DNA of 64,000 nucleotides from Pseudomonas mandelii. GTDB taxonomy: Bacteria; Pseudomonadota; Gammaproteobacteria; Pseudomonadales; Pseudomonadaceae. Position 1 is the stretch's first letter. Each line of letters starts with the position of its first letter. The position numbers were made by a program, and so were the translations under genes. The DNA is taken from the NCBI RefSeq assembly GCF_900106065.1, contig NZ_LT629796.1, positions 5,804,501 to 5,868,500 of the forward strand, written 5' to 3'. The notes under the pieces are model-generated. The model was not told the origin of the DNA. It made no database searches and saw only the letters and a program-made list of their open reading frames with translations. This document shows positions 1 to 9,770 of this stretch, one piece after another.

Positions 1-809
1 TCCAGCTGCTGCTCGGTCAACCAGGTAATCAACGCCGCCTGGAACGTATCGCCCGCGCCCACGGTATCAGCGATTTTCACTGAGCTCGCCGGTACTGACC
101 ACGAACCCTGAGTGCGGCTGAACACCGTGGCACCCTCACCACCTCGGGTCAGGAACACCAACTGACAGCGATGCTGCAACCAACCTTCAATCACCCGCTG
201 CGGATCCTGCTCGGGGTACAACAGACTCAAATCCTCATCGCTGACTTTGATCAGATCCGCCAACTCAACCAGCGTCGCAATCCTCGAACGCCACAGGTCG
301 ATATTCGGTTCAGGATTGAGTCGGACATTCGGATCAAGGCTGATCAGACGTTTTCCGCTTTCCCGCTGCACCAACGCCAGCAGCGTGTCGGCAATCGGCT
401 GCACCACCAGGGAGAACGAGCCAATGTGCAAACCACGCACTTGCGGGCCCAGCTCAGGCAAATGCTCAGGTTTGAGCTGGCGGTCCGCGCAACCTTCACC
501 GCGAAAGCTGTAGTGCGGCGAGCCATTGGCCCCGACCGCGACCATTGCCAGTGTGGTCGGTGCGGCGAAGTCCACCAGGTAATCCGGGCGCACACCTTCG
601 TCCTGCAGCACTTGCTGCAAGCGTCGGCCAAGGTAGTCGGTGGAGAGTCCTGCAAAGAGCGCCGCTTCCACGCCCAATCGCCGCAAGCCAACCGCCACAT
701 TGAACGGCGAACCGCCGGCAATTGCCTTGAAATTCACTTTTGAAGCCAGGCCGCTGGCGTCTTCTTCACTGAAGAAATCGAACAGCGCTTCGCCACACAC
801 CAGATACAT
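1..809 (-). CDS. mtlZ: Fructokinase MtlZ, PfkB family (C-terminus cut by window edge)
   Basis: Cytosolic sugar kinase that phosphorylates the D-fructose made by mannitol dehydrogenase. Translation of the reverse strand from the ATG at 809 gives a PfkB/ribokinase fold: an N-terminal GGSPFNVA glycine-rich signature, and near the left edge the second PfkB signature DTVGAGDTF, whose Asp is the catalytic base in this family. The stop codon lies outside the window, so about 269 residues are visible of a family that is usually 300-320. It is the last gene of the mtl operon and begins 13 bases after the mtlY stop. The assignment as MtlZ rests on the family signatures plus its position next to mtlY and mtlD; the sequence alone would fit other PfkB sugar kinases. 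Confidence 0.9.
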   Translation of the reverse strand, partial: MYLVCGEALFDFFSEEDASGLASKVNFKAIAGGSPFNVAVGLRRLGVEAALFAGLSTDYLGRRLQQVLQDEGVRPDYLVDFAAPTTLAMVAVGANGSPHYSFRGEGCADRQLKPEHLPELGPQVRGLHIGSFSLVVQPIADTLLALVQRESGKRLISLDPNVRLNPEPNIDLWRSRIATLVELADLIKVSDEDLSLLYPEQDPQRVIEGWLQHRCQLVFLTRGGEGATVFSRTQGSWSVPASSVKIADTVGAGDTFQAALITWLTEQQL

Positions 810-822
810 AGTTGTTCGCTCT

Positions 823-2319
823 TTAAAGGGTTGCGACATGTTGTTGATAACGTTCATAGGCCTGCTGACAGGCCGCCACATTGTCGGCAATCGGCAAGGT
901 TTCACTGGCCAGATCGAGCTTTACACAACGCTCGCAAAGGTCCGCCAGACTGTCCTCGTGGCCGTTTGCTCTGGACTTGCACCACGCCGCCTGAATCGCT
1001 GCGCCCAGGGCTGCCGCTTCGCTCTGCTCGGTACAGATCACCGGGGTGTTCATGATGTCGGCGACGATCTGGCGCCACACCGGGCTTTTCGAGCCGCCGC
1101 CGATCAGGCAAATGCTGCGGCTTTGTAAGCCATTCTGGCGCAGCAGGTCCAGTCCATAACGCAAACCGAAGGTCGTGCCTTCGACGACTGCGCGGCACAG
1201 GTTGGCCTGGGTCAGGTTGGTCATGGTCAAGCCCAGCAGGCTGCCGGTGGCATGGGGCAGGGCGGGGACGCGCTCGCCATTGAGGAACGGCAGCATGCAC
1301 ACGCCTTCGGCACCGATGGGCGCCTGCTCGACCAAATCGTTGAAGTGTTCGATATCAAGGGCGAACAGCTCGCGAATGACCCCCGTGGCGTTGGTCAGGT
1401 TCATGGTGCAGATCAGCGGCAGCCAGCCACCGCTGGACGAGCAGAACGTGGCGACCGACGCATCCGGGCTGACTTTCGGCTGGTCAGCATAGGCGTACAC
1501 CGTCCCCGAAGAGCCGAGGCTCATGGTGATCGCGCCGGGCTTGATATTGCCGGTGCCGATCGCGCCCATCATGTTGTCGCCGCCCCCGCTGGAGACCAGC
1601 GCCTGCGGGTTGATGCCAAGCTGTTCGGCGATGCTCGGCAGGATCGTGCCGACTGCTTGATGCGCGTCGATCAACTCCGGCAACGCGGCTTGCAGGCGTC
1701 CGGTCGGGTCGATGTCGCGCAGCAACTGCAAATCCCATTGGCGGGTCCGCACGTTGAAATACCCGGTGCCTGACGCGTCGCCGTACTCGCTGCAACTGCG
1801 GCCGGTGAGCCAATGGTTCAGGTAGTCGTGGGGCAGGAGGATGTGGGCGATCCGGGCGAAAATGTCCGGGTGCTGTTCTTTGGTCCACAGCAGTTTGGAA
1901 ACGGTGTAGCCGGGCGCGATGACCACACCCAGGCGCTCAAGTGAACCCTTTTCGCCACCGAGTTGAGCCAGGAGACGGTCATTTTCCGGGGTGGATTCGG
2001 TGTCGCACCAAAGCTTCGCCGGACGCAGCACCTGACCTTGGTCATCGAGCAATACCAGGCCGTGTTGCTGTCCGGAGACGCCGAGGCCAAGGATGTCCTG
2101 ACCGTCGACTTTCGCCGCGAGTAACGCACGGCGAGTGGCCAGGGTGAACGCTTCGAGCCACTGGCCGGTGTCTTGCTCGCGGCGACCGTTGGCGCCGCTG
2201 ATCAAGCTGTGCACAGCGGCGCCCTGGCCCAGGACCTGGCCAGTGTGGGCGTCCAGGATCACGGCTTTGGTGCCTTGGGTGCCGCAGTCAATGCCGAGGA
2301 ATAATTGTTGGTTTGCCAT
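823..2319 (-). CDS. mtlY: Xylulose kinase MtlY, FGGY family
   Basis: Phosphorylates D-xylulose, formed when MtlD oxidises D-arabitol, to xylulose 5-phosphate. The 498-residue product opens with the FGGY ATP-binding motif GIDCGTQGTKA, carries the substrate-loop region GVSGQQHGLVLLD, and has the C-terminal Gly-rich segment CLIGGGSKSPVWRQI typical of xylulokinases. I chose the ATG at 2319 (product MANQQLF) because AAGGA stands six bases upstream; a longer in-frame reading from 2349 has no such site. Length matches XylB-type kinases. The spacer to mtlD holds a REPIN, so mtlY and mtlZ could be expressed less than the genes before them. Confidence 0.93.
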   Translation of the reverse strand: MANQQLFLGIDCGTQGTKAVILDAHTGQVLGQGAAVHSLISGANGRREQDTGQWLEAFTLATRRALLAAKVDGQDILGLGVSGQQHGLVLLDDQGQVLRPAKLWCDTESTPENDRLLAQLGGEKGSLERLGVVIAPGYTVSKLLWTKEQHPDIFARIAHILLPHDYLNHWLTGRSCSEYGDASGTGYFNVRTRQWDLQLLRDIDPTGRLQAALPELIDAHQAVGTILPSIAEQLGINPQALVSSGGGDNMMGAIGTGNIKPGAITMSLGSSGTVYAYADQPKVSPDASVATFCSSSGGWLPLICTMNLTNATGVIRELFALDIEHFNDLVEQAPIGAEGVCMLPFLNGERVPALPHATGSLLGLTMTNLTQANLCRAVVEGTTFGLRYGLDLLRQNGLQSRSICLIGGGSKSPVWRQIVADIMNTPVICTEQSEAAALGAAIQAAWCKSRANGHEDSLADLCERCVKLDLASETLPIADNVAACQQAYERYQQHVATL

Positions 2320-2371
2320 CGAAGGTCCTTGGATCGTCAGGTTCGACATTTAGGTTGTCGGTCAGTCCGTC

Positions 2372-2456
2372 ATCGCGGGTAAGCCCGCTGCCACAGGGGA
2401 TGTTTAGTCATGTTCGACAACGATCCGATGTGGGAGCGAGCCTGCTCGCGAAGACG
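2372..2456. repeat. REPIN (paired inverted REP palindromes) between mtlD and mtlY
   Basis: Two oppositely oriented REP units of the fluorescens type: GCGGGTAAGCCCGC followed by CCACAGGGG, then about 35 bases later GTGGGAGCGAGCCTGCTCGCGAAG. Each unit is itself a hairpin and the pair can fold into one long stem. It occupies most of the gap between two operon genes. Confidence 0.85.
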
Positions 2457-2477
2457 GCAGCATTGTCACCGCCGCAT

Positions 2478-3950
2478 TTACGCCAGCACCCGCTCCAGCG
2501 TCCGCGTCACACCCACCTCCCGCAAGCTGTTACAACACCATTCAAACGCCGCCACAAACGCCGGAGAACGGGGAATCGCCGTACCAAAGATCTCCTCAAC
2601 TTCCAGCAACCGCTGGGTCATCAACGCATCATCGGCCACCAAGGCCTGGCAGAACGCCGCCCGCGGATCGGGAATCGAGTAGGTATCTCCATTCTCATCC
2701 ACCCCCTTCAAATACAACGCCCAGGCTGCCACCACCAGCGCGGCACGCTTGGTCTCCTGGCCATCGGCAATCAGGCGATTAATGGTTGGAATGGTGAACT
2801 TGGGAAACTTCGACGAGCCGTCCGAACACACACGCTCCAGCTGATCGGCGATGGCCTGATTGGAGAAACGCGCCACCAGCGTGTTCTTGTAATCCGTCAG
2901 GTCAATGCCCGGCACGGGCGACAGTTGCGGGGTGACGTCCAGGTCCATGTAGGCACGCATGTAGCGCACAAACAGCGGATCATTCATGGTCTCGTGCACG
3001 AAGCGATAACCCTTCAGAAACCCCAGATACGTCAGGGCCAGATGGCTGCCGTTGAGCAGTTTGATCTTCATCTCTTCATACGGTGTGACGTCGTCGGTGA
3101 ATTGCACGCCGACCTTTTCCCAGGCCGGACGGCCATTGACGAACTTGTCTTCCAGCACCCACTGCACAAAGGGTTCGCAGACCACCGGCCAGGCATCGTC
3201 GACGCCATGTTTGTCGTGCAGTTGCAGCTTGTGTTCGGTGCTGGTCATTGGCGTGATGCGGTCGACCATCGCGTTGGGGAAGCTCACGCTGTTGGCGATC
3301 CAGTCACGCAGATCGGCATCGCGCAACGCGGCGAAGGCCAACAAGGCTTTGCGGGTGACGGCGCCGTTGTGCGGCAGGTTATCGCAGGACATCAAGGTGA
3401 AGGCCGGCGTGCCGGCGGCGCGACGTTTGGCCAGCGCGGCGCAGAGGAAGCCGAACACGGTTTTCGGTGCGTTCGGGTTGGCCAGGTCGTGCTGGATTTG
3501 CGGCAGGTGTGCCATGAACTCGCCGTTGCTGTCGTCGATGCAATAACCGCCTTCGGTGATGGTCAGCGAGACGATGCGGATCTCTGGGCTGGCGAGCTTG
3601 TCGATCAACACCTGCGCGCCGTCTTCGGCCAACAGCATGTCGCGAATCGCGCCGATGACCCGGACTTCAGTGTCGTCGGTGTCGCCCAGTTCGAACAGGG
3701 TGAAGAGGTAATCCTGCTCTTTCAGATCGTCCCGGGCGCGACGGTCTTCGGCGCGCAGGCCGACCCCGCAAATCGCCCAGTCCAGGCCTTCTCCGGTATT
3801 CATCAAGGCGTCGGTGTAATACGCCTGATGGGCACGGTGAAAACCTCCGACGCCGATGTGGGCGATGCCTTGGCGCGTATCGCTCAGGGCGTAGGCGGGC
3901 AGGGCCACTTCGGGCGCGAGGCGGTTGAGGTTCTGTTGGTTGAGTTTCAT
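2478..3950 (-). CDS. mtlD: Mannitol 2-dehydrogenase MtlD (polyol-specific long-chain dehydrogenase)
   Basis: NAD-dependent oxidation of D-mannitol to D-fructose; the family also accepts D-arabitol and D-sorbitol. The 490-residue product has the N-terminal dinucleotide motif GIAHIGVGGFHRAHQ, the segment VSLTITEGGY, and the central catalytic-lysine region of the polyol-specific long-chain family (KIKLLNGSHLAL). The ATG at 3950 is preferred over an in-frame GTG immediately before it; GAGAG lies upstream. It sits 15 bases after mtlK, indicating co-transcription. Length is close to the well-studied P. fluorescens enzyme of just over 490 residues. Confidence 0.95.
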   Translation of the reverse strand: MKLNQQNLNRLAPEVALPAYALSDTRQGIAHIGVGGFHRAHQAYYTDALMNTGEGLDWAICGVGLRAEDRRARDDLKEQDYLFTLFELGDTDDTEVRVIGAIRDMLLAEDGAQVLIDKLASPEIRIVSLTITEGGYCIDDSNGEFMAHLPQIQHDLANPNAPKTVFGFLCAALAKRRAAGTPAFTLMSCDNLPHNGAVTRKALLAFAALRDADLRDWIANSVSFPNAMVDRITPMTSTEHKLQLHDKHGVDDAWPVVCEPFVQWVLEDKFVNGRPAWEKVGVQFTDDVTPYEEMKIKLLNGSHLALTYLGFLKGYRFVHETMNDPLFVRYMRAYMDLDVTPQLSPVPGIDLTDYKNTLVARFSNQAIADQLERVCSDGSSKFPKFTIPTINRLIADGQETKRAALVVAAWALYLKGVDENGDTYSIPDPRAAFCQALVADDALMTQRLLEVEEIFGTAIPRSPAFVAAFEWCCNSLREVGVTRTLERVLA

Positions 3951-3965
3951 CACAGGCTCTCTAAA

Positions 3966-5069
<1,104 letters not shown>

Positions 5070-5118
5070 GATGATGGGCCTCCACGTGTTGTTATTCAGT
5101 TGAGCCGGGCGGGCTTTT

Positions 5119-5211
5119 CTGTGGGAGCGAGCCTGCTCGCGATTGCGGTGTGTCAGATGCATTAATGCTGCATGACACTCCCTCATCGCGAGCAGCCTCG
5201 CTCCCACAGGG
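5119..5211. repeat. REPIN between mtlG and mtlK
   Basis: CTGTGGGAGCGAGCCTGCTCGCGA near 5119 is mirrored by TCGCGAGCAGCCTCGCTCCCACAG ending near 5209, separated by about 40 bases. This is a textbook REP doublet. It fills most of the 159-base spacer in the middle of the transporter genes. Confidence 0.88.
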
Positions 5212-5228
5212 ATTTGCATGTCGGCAGG

Positions 5229-6059
5229 TCATTTCACAGCGCCAAACGACAGGCCGCGGACCAATTGTTTCTGGCTGATCCAGCCGAAAATCAGGATCGG
5301 CGCGCAGGCCAGGGTCGACACCGCCGACAACTTGGCCCAGAACAGGCCTTCGGGGCTGGAGTACGACGCGATCAGCGCGGTCAGTGGCGCGGCTTTCGAC
5401 GAGGTCAGGTTTAGCGACCAGAACGCTTCGTTCCAGCACAGGATCAGCGACAGCAGCACGGTGGAGGCCAGGCCTCCCTTGGCGATCGGCAGCAGCACCC
5501 GGACCATTTCCTGCCAAAGCGTGGCACCGTCGAGGCGCGCGGCTTCGAGGATGTCTTTGGGGATGTCCTTGAAGTAGGTGTAAATCATCCAGACCACGAT
5601 CGGCAGGTTGATCAGCGTGTAGATCACAATCAGCGCGATGCGCGTATCGAGCAGGCCGAAGCTCTTGGCCAACAGGTAGATCGGCATCAGCACGCCCACC
5701 GGCGGCAGCATCTTGGTGGAGAGCATCCACAGCAGCGTGCCCTTGGTGCGCTGGGTTTCGTAGAACGCCATGGAGTAGGCCGCCGGCACCGCGATCAGCA
5801 GGCACAGAGCCGTAGCGCTGAACGAAATCACCACCGAGTTCCAGGCGAAGCTGAAGTAATCGCTGCGCTCGTTGATGTGCAGGTAGTTCTCCAGCGTCGG
5901 CGTGAAGATGAACTGCGGCGGCGTGGCGAAGGCGTCGATTTCGGTTTTGAAACTGGTCAACACCATCCAGAAAATCGGGAAGAAGATCAGGATCGCGATG
6001 GCCCAGGCCAGAGTGCCGAGCAGCAGGCTTTGCAGGCGGCGGGATTGTTGAAGAGTCAT
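5229..6059 (-). CDS. mtlG: Polyol ABC transporter inner-membrane permease MtlG
   Basis: Second permease of the MtlEFGK importer, MalG type. The 276-residue protein has six predicted membrane segments; the first is near 15-35 (ILIFFPIFWMVL). The cytoplasmic coupling-helix EAA motif is present as EAARLDGATLWQEM at about 170-183. It begins ten bases after the mtlF stop, so the two permeases are translationally close. The length is normal for the family. Substrate assignment comes from operon context with mtlD, mtlY and mtlZ rather than from the permease sequence. Confidence 0.93.
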   Translation of the reverse strand: MTLQQSRRLQSLLLGTLAWAIAILIFFPIFWMVLTSFKTEIDAFATPPQFIFTPTLENYLHINERSDYFSFAWNSVVISFSATALCLLIAVPAAYSMAFYETQRTKGTLLWMLSTKMLPPVGVLMPIYLLAKSFGLLDTRIALIVIYTLINLPIVVWMIYTYFKDIPKDILEAARLDGATLWQEMVRVLLPIAKGGLASTVLLSLILCWNEAFWSLNLTSSKAAPLTALIASYSSPEGLFWAKLSAVSTLACAPILIFGWISQKQLVRGLSFGAVK

Positions 6060-6069
6060 GGCGCAGGCC

Positions 6070-6996
6070 TCAGGCTTTGTCTGTCAGGTTTTTGCCGATC
6101 ATCCGCACCAGCACGATGGCCGCGATGTTGGCGATCACCACCGCGATCAAGCCGCCGGCGGACGCCATGCCGACGTCGAACTGCACCAGTGCCTGGTTGT
6201 AGATCAGGTACGCCAGGTTGGTCGAGGCATAGCCGGGACCGCCGTTGGTGGTGGTGAAGATTTCGGCGAACACCGAGAGCAGGAAGATGGTTTCGATCAT
6301 CACCACCACCGCAATCGGGCGGGCCAGGTGCGGCAGGGTCAGGTGCCAGAAAATCGCGATCGGCCCGGCCCCGTCGAGACGTGCGGCTTCTTTCTGTTCC
6401 TGGTCGAGGGATTGCATGGCGGTCATCAGGATCAGAATCGCGAAGGGCAGCCATTGCCAGGACACGATAATGATGATGGACAGCAGCGGGTAGTGCGCCA
6501 GCCAGTCCACCGGCTGTGCGCCGAACAGCTTCCAGACGTAGGCGAGAATCCCCGACACCGGATGGAAAATCAGGTTCTTCCAGATCAGTGCGCCGACGGT
6601 GGGCATGATGAAAAACGGCGAGATCAGCATCACCCGCACGATGCCGCGACCGAGGAATTCGCTGGCCTCCAGCAAGGCACTGATCAGCACACCCAGTACC
6701 ACGCTGATTAGCAGCACGCTGCCGACCAGCAACAGGGTGTTGGTGGCGCCGGGCATGAACCCGGAGTCAGTCAGGAAGTAGGTGAAGTTCTCCAGCCCGA
6801 CGAATTCGTTTTCGCCGGGATAGAGAAGGTTGTAGCGGATCATTGAAAAGTAAACGGTCATGCCCAGCGGCACGATCATCCACAGCAGCAACAACGCCAC
6901 CGAGGGGCTGACCAGAAACCAGCCGGGATTGGCCAATCGGCTTTTACGCACCGGTTGGGGGATGTCCATGTGAGCTTTGGCAGTTGAAATATTCAT
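6070..6996 (-). CDS. mtlF: Polyol ABC transporter inner-membrane permease MtlF
   Basis: First permease of the importer, MalF type, 308 residues. A hydrophobic N-terminal segment around 30-55 (LVSPSVALLLLWMIVPLG) is followed by five more predicted helices and the EAA motif EAARLDGAGPIAIFW. I use the ATG at 6996; an in-frame GTG at 7005 would add three residues and neither start has a strong ribosome-binding site. It forms a heterodimer with MtlG. The 182-base gap to mtlE contains a REPIN, a common place for mRNA processing downstream of binding-protein genes. Confidence 0.93.
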   Translation of the reverse strand: MNISTAKAHMDIPQPVRKSRLANPGWFLVSPSVALLLLWMIVPLGMTVYFSMIRYNLLYPGENEFVGLENFTYFLTDSGFMPGATNTLLLVGSVLLISVVLGVLISALLEASEFLGRGIVRVMLISPFFIMPTVGALIWKNLIFHPVSGILAYVWKLFGAQPVDWLAHYPLLSIIIIVSWQWLPFAILILMTAMQSLDQEQKEAARLDGAGPIAIFWHLTLPHLARPIAVVVMIETIFLLSVFAEIFTTTNGGPGYASTNLAYLIYNQALVQFDVGMASAGGLIAVVIANIAAIVLVRMIGKNLTDKA

Positions 6997-7028
6997 GGCG
7001 ATCACTTGCTCGAAATGCGGCGAGACCC

Positions 7029-7160
7029 TGTGGCGAGGGAGCTTGCTCCCGCTCGGCTGCGAAGCAGTCGTAAATCCGGAAAATGCGGTCTGTCTGATGA
7101 ATCGCGTTTCCCGGATTTGGGGCCGCTAGGCAGCCCAGCGGGAGCAAGCGCCCTCGCCAC
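7029..7160. repeat. REPIN (TGTGGCGAGGGAGC type) between mtlE and mtlF
   Basis: TGTGGCGAGGGAGCTTGCTC starts near 7029 and its inverted partner GAGCAAGCGCCCTCGCCAC ends at 7160. The arm sequence differs from the GTGGGAGCGAGC family at 2372 and 5119, so a second REP subfamily is present. The same subfamily recurs at 62173. Confidence 0.85.
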
Positions 7161-7178
7161 AATTTGGATGGCTAGGGG

Positions 7179-8489
7179 TTATTTGGGATAACCGGCGCGT
7201 TTCATCTCACGTTCGGTGGTTTGCTGGGCCGCCGTCAGTGCCTGGTCGACAGTGGTCTGGCCAATCAGCGCCGCCGAGAACAACTTGCCGACCTGGGTGC
7301 CCACCGCCTGGAATTCAGGGATAGTCACCAACTGGATGCCGATGTAAGGCACCGTTTTGAGGGTCGGTTTGCTCGGGTCCGCCGCTTTCAGCGATTCCAG
7401 CGTGACCTTGGCAAACGGTGCGGCGCTCATGTAAGCCTCGCTGTAGGTCGAGGCCCGAGTGCCGGGCGGCACGTTGGCGATACCGTCTTTTTCGGCAACC
7501 AATGCGCCGTATTCCTTGGAGGTAGCCCAGGCACTGAAGGTTTTCGCCGCGTCCTTGGCCTTGGAACTGGTCGGGATCGCCAGCGCCCAGGAATACAACC
7601 AGGCTGAACCTTTGTCGGTGGTCTCATGCGGCGCATAAGTAAAGCCAACGTGCTCGCTGACCTTGCTTTGGGTTTTGTCGGTGACGAAGGAACCGGCAAC
7701 GCTGGCGTCTACCCAGATCGCGCACTTGCCGCTGTTGAACAACGCAAGGTTTTCGTTGAAGCCGTTACTGGAGGCACCCGGCGGGCCGGATTTCTTCATG
7801 GTGTCGACGTAGAAATTCAAGGCGTTTTTCCACTCAGGACCAGTGAATTCCGGCTTCCACTGCTCATCAAACCAGCGTGCCCCATAGGCATTGGCGACGG
7901 TGGTGATCAGCGCCATGTTCTCGCCCCAACCGGCCTTGCCACGCAGGCAGATGCCGTACTGTTCTTTGTCTTTATTGGTGAGCTTGCTGGCGAATTCGCC
8001 GATCTGGGTCCAGGTCGGGCGCTCGGGCATGGTCAGCCCGGCGTCCTTGAACAGGTCGGTGCGGTAATAGGTGATGGAGCTTTCCGCGTAAAACGGCAGG
8101 GCGTAGAGCGAGCCCTTGACCGAAAGGCCTTCACGCACCGAAGGGAACACATCGTCGAGGGCGTAGGTGGCCGGCAGATCCTTCATCGGCTCAAGCCAGC
8201 CCTTGGCGCCCCAGAGTGCGGCTTCGTACATGCCAATGGTCAGCACGTCGAACTGCCCGCCCTGGGTGGCGATGTCAGTGGTCAGGCGTTGGCGCAGGAC
8301 GTTTTCTTCCAACACCACCCAATTGAGCTTGATGTCCGGATGCTCGGCCTCGAAGGTTTTCGAGAGCTTTTGCATGCGGATCATGTCGCTGTTGTTGACG
8401 GTGGCGATGGTCAGCGTCTGAGCGCCAAGACTGACGCTGCTGAGGGTCATGCAGGTGAGGGCAAGCAGAGCTTTTACAGAAGGTTGCAT
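7179..8489 (-). CDS. mtlE: Polyol ABC transporter periplasmic binding protein MtlE
   Basis: Binds mannitol, glucitol or arabitol in the periplasm and delivers it to MtlFG. The 436-residue protein begins with a Sec signal peptide (hydrophobic ALLALTCMTLSSVSLGA, predicted cleavage after residue 23) and then has a type-1 sugar-binding protein fold (LTIATVNNSDM, TFEAEHPDIKL). AAGGAG lies eight bases before the ATG at 8489. It is the first gene of the transport operon, downstream of the promoter at 8575-8603. The REPIN after it is consistent with higher expression of the binding protein than of the permeases. Confidence 0.95.
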   Translation of the reverse strand: MQPSVKALLALTCMTLSSVSLGAQTLTIATVNNSDMIRMQKLSKTFEAEHPDIKLNWVVLEENVLRQRLTTDIATQGGQFDVLTIGMYEAALWGAKGWLEPMKDLPATYALDDVFPSVREGLSVKGSLYALPFYAESSITYYRTDLFKDAGLTMPERPTWTQIGEFASKLTNKDKEQYGICLRGKAGWGENMALITTVANAYGARWFDEQWKPEFTGPEWKNALNFYVDTMKKSGPPGASSNGFNENLALFNSGKCAIWVDASVAGSFVTDKTQSKVSEHVGFTYAPHETTDKGSAWLYSWALAIPTSSKAKDAAKTFSAWATSKEYGALVAEKDGIANVPPGTRASTYSEAYMSAAPFAKVTLESLKAADPSKPTLKTVPYIGIQLVTIPEFQAVGTQVGKLFSAALIGQTTVDQALTAAQQTTEREMKRAGYPK

Positions 8490-8531
8490 CGTGCACTCCT
8501 TTTCTGCACCCGATGGGGGACAGAAGGACAG

Positions 8532-8539
8532 TTATTGTT
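8532..8539 (-). promoter_or_regulatory. Candidate Crc/Hfq CA motif in the mtlE leader
   Basis: The minus strand reads ACAAAAACAATAACTG here, containing AACAATAA, a perfect AANAANAA. It lies about 43 bases before the mtlE start, inside the leader predicted from the promoter at 8575-8603. Such A-rich motifs are recognised by Hfq-Crc during catabolite repression in pseudomonads. Function here is inferred. Confidence 0.5.
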
Positions 8540-8574
8540 TTTGTGTCTTCCGAGGGCAGGAAGAATGTGCACTG

Positions 8575-8603
8575 ATTACAGCCTTCAATTGAGGATGTGA
8601 CAA
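8575..8603 (-). promoter_or_regulatory. Predicted sigma70 promoter of the mtlEFGKDYZ operon
   Basis: On the minus strand TTGTCA (8603-8598) and TGTAAT (8580-8575) are separated by exactly 17 bases, each one mismatch from consensus. Transcription would begin near 8567, giving a leader of about 78 bases to mtlE. The -35 box abuts the AGTGC direct repeats at 8614-8640. Confidence 0.6.
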
Positions 8604-8613
8604 ATCATCCGTC

Positions 8614-8640
8614 GCACTTGAATCGATACTTTTTTGCACT
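8614..8640 (-). promoter_or_regulatory. Candidate MtlR operator: AGTGC direct repeats
   Basis: The minus strand has AGTGC at 8640-8636 and again at 8618-8614, a 22-base period, followed by the -35 box eleven bases on. A further AGTGC lies at 8573-8569. Direct repeats spaced about two helical turns apart next to the -35 are typical of AraC-family activator sites. Assignment to MtlR is inferred from position. Confidence 0.45.
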
Positions 8641-8716
8641 GGGATTAATGGGGGGAGATACAAGGACAGGCTTCACAGAGGTGAACAGTCATCGATTTTG
8701 TACAGGTTTTCCGGCC

Positions 8717-8745
8717 CTTTCGCGGGCAAGCCTCGCGCCTACAGG
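8717..8745. repeat. Solitary degenerate REP element after mtlR
   Basis: CCTTTCGCGGGCAAGCCTCGCGCCTACAGG resembles one REP arm, with a GCGGGCAAGCCTCGC hairpin core. It lies 39 bases past the mtlR stop and could act as its transcript end. Confidence 0.6.
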
Positions 8746-8783
8746 TATGGCGTATGGCCCAGAACGCCCTATGACCAAGACGT

Positions 8784-9689
8784 TCACGCCAGATTCTGTT
8801 CGGTCAGCCGCTGTACCGCCAGCCGCCGGTAATGCGAGGGCGTCATGCCCTTGAGCTGTTGGAACCGCCGATTGAAGTTGGAAATATTGTTGAAACCCGA
8901 TTCGAAACACACATCGGTCACCGGTTTGTCGCCATCGGCCAGCAACTCGCAGGATTTGCTGATGCGCAGGCGATTGACGAACTCGATGAAGCAGCGCCCG
9001 GTGGCTTGCTTGAACACCCGGCTGAAATACGTTGGCTTCATGCCTAAATGCTCGGCGACTTCCTCGAGCGGCAGGTCCCGGGCGTAATGCGCAAAAATGT
9101 AATCCACCGCCCGGTTGGTGCGATCGATATTGTGTTCATCCGCCAGTTGCGGCGTGGTGGCACCCGACAGCAACTGAAAATCGTCAGAAGCCGCGAGCAG
9201 CTCCAGCAGTATGAAAAAGTGCCCGAGCCGGGTGACGCCTTTAGTGTCAGCGATGCGTTGCATCAACGTCATGGCCTGGCGGATGGTGCGCTTGCAACGA
9301 AATTCGATGCCGTACTGCGCGCGCTCCAGCAGTGGCGCAAGGGTCTTCAGTTCTGCGAATACCTGATGACCGCTCTCGAACAATTCATCCGTGAAGTTGA
9401 CCAGCATGTCGCGCTTGGGCACTACCTCGTCTTCGGCCACCTGGCTGATCCAGTTGTGAGGCAGATTCGGGCCGGTCAAGAACAGGGTTTCCGGGTAGAA
9501 GTTGCCAATGTAATCGCCGATGAACACCTTGCCGGAACTGGCGACGATCAGGTGCAGCTCGTATTCCTTGTGGAAATGCCACCGCACCAACGGGCAGGGA
9601 AATCCATGCTGGCGATAGATGATCGACAACCCGTTGTGGTCGTCCATCAGTTCGTAGGAAGGATCGGTGACTCTTGCGGTTCGGGTCAT
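8784..9689 (-). CDS. mtlR: AraC-family activator of the mannitol operon, MtlR
   Basis: Transcriptional activator of the mtl operon, 301 residues. The N-terminal cupin-like sensing half includes VRWHFHKEYELHLIV around 37-51. The C-terminal AraC double helix-turn-helix occupies about 190-290, with LPLEEVAEHLGMKPTYFSRVFK and VTDVCFESGFNNISNFNRRF as the two recognition regions. It lies immediately upstream of mtlE in the same orientation, as in other fluorescens-group strains. No Shine-Dalgarno sequence precedes the ATG at 9689; instead a hairpin occupies the 30 bases upstream, so translational control is possible. An alternative internal start would remove part of the sensing domain. Confidence 0.92.
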   Translation of the reverse strand: MTRTARVTDPSYELMDDHNGLSIIYRQHGFPCPLVRWHFHKEYELHLIVASSGKVFIGDYIGNFYPETLFLTGPNLPHNWISQVAEDEVVPKRDMLVNFTDELFESGHQVFAELKTLAPLLERAQYGIEFRCKRTIRQAMTLMQRIADTKGVTRLGHFFILLELLAASDDFQLLSGATTPQLADEHNIDRTNRAVDYIFAHYARDLPLEEVAEHLGMKPTYFSRVFKQATGRCFIEFVNRLRISKSCELLADGDKPVTDVCFESGFNNISNFNRRFQQLKGMTPSHYRRLAVQRLTEQNLA

Positions 9690-9692
9690 GTC

Positions 9693-9720
9693 AGGGCGCT
9701 TTTTATTATCATTGCGCCCT
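9693..9720 (-). promoter_or_regulatory. Hairpin with A-rich loop directly before the mtlR start
   Basis: Minus-strand arms AGGGCGC (9720-9714) and GCGCCCT (9699-9693) flank a 14-base loop that contains AATAAAAA, a match to AANAANAA. The 3' arm ends three bases before the ATG, where a ribosome-binding site would normally be. This could be a site for Hfq/Crc or another RNA-binding regulator. Confidence 0.4.
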
Positions 9721-9770
9721 GATCATGCCTCTTTCCAGGCCCCTAATGCCAGTGTGCAACGTTCCGTGTG

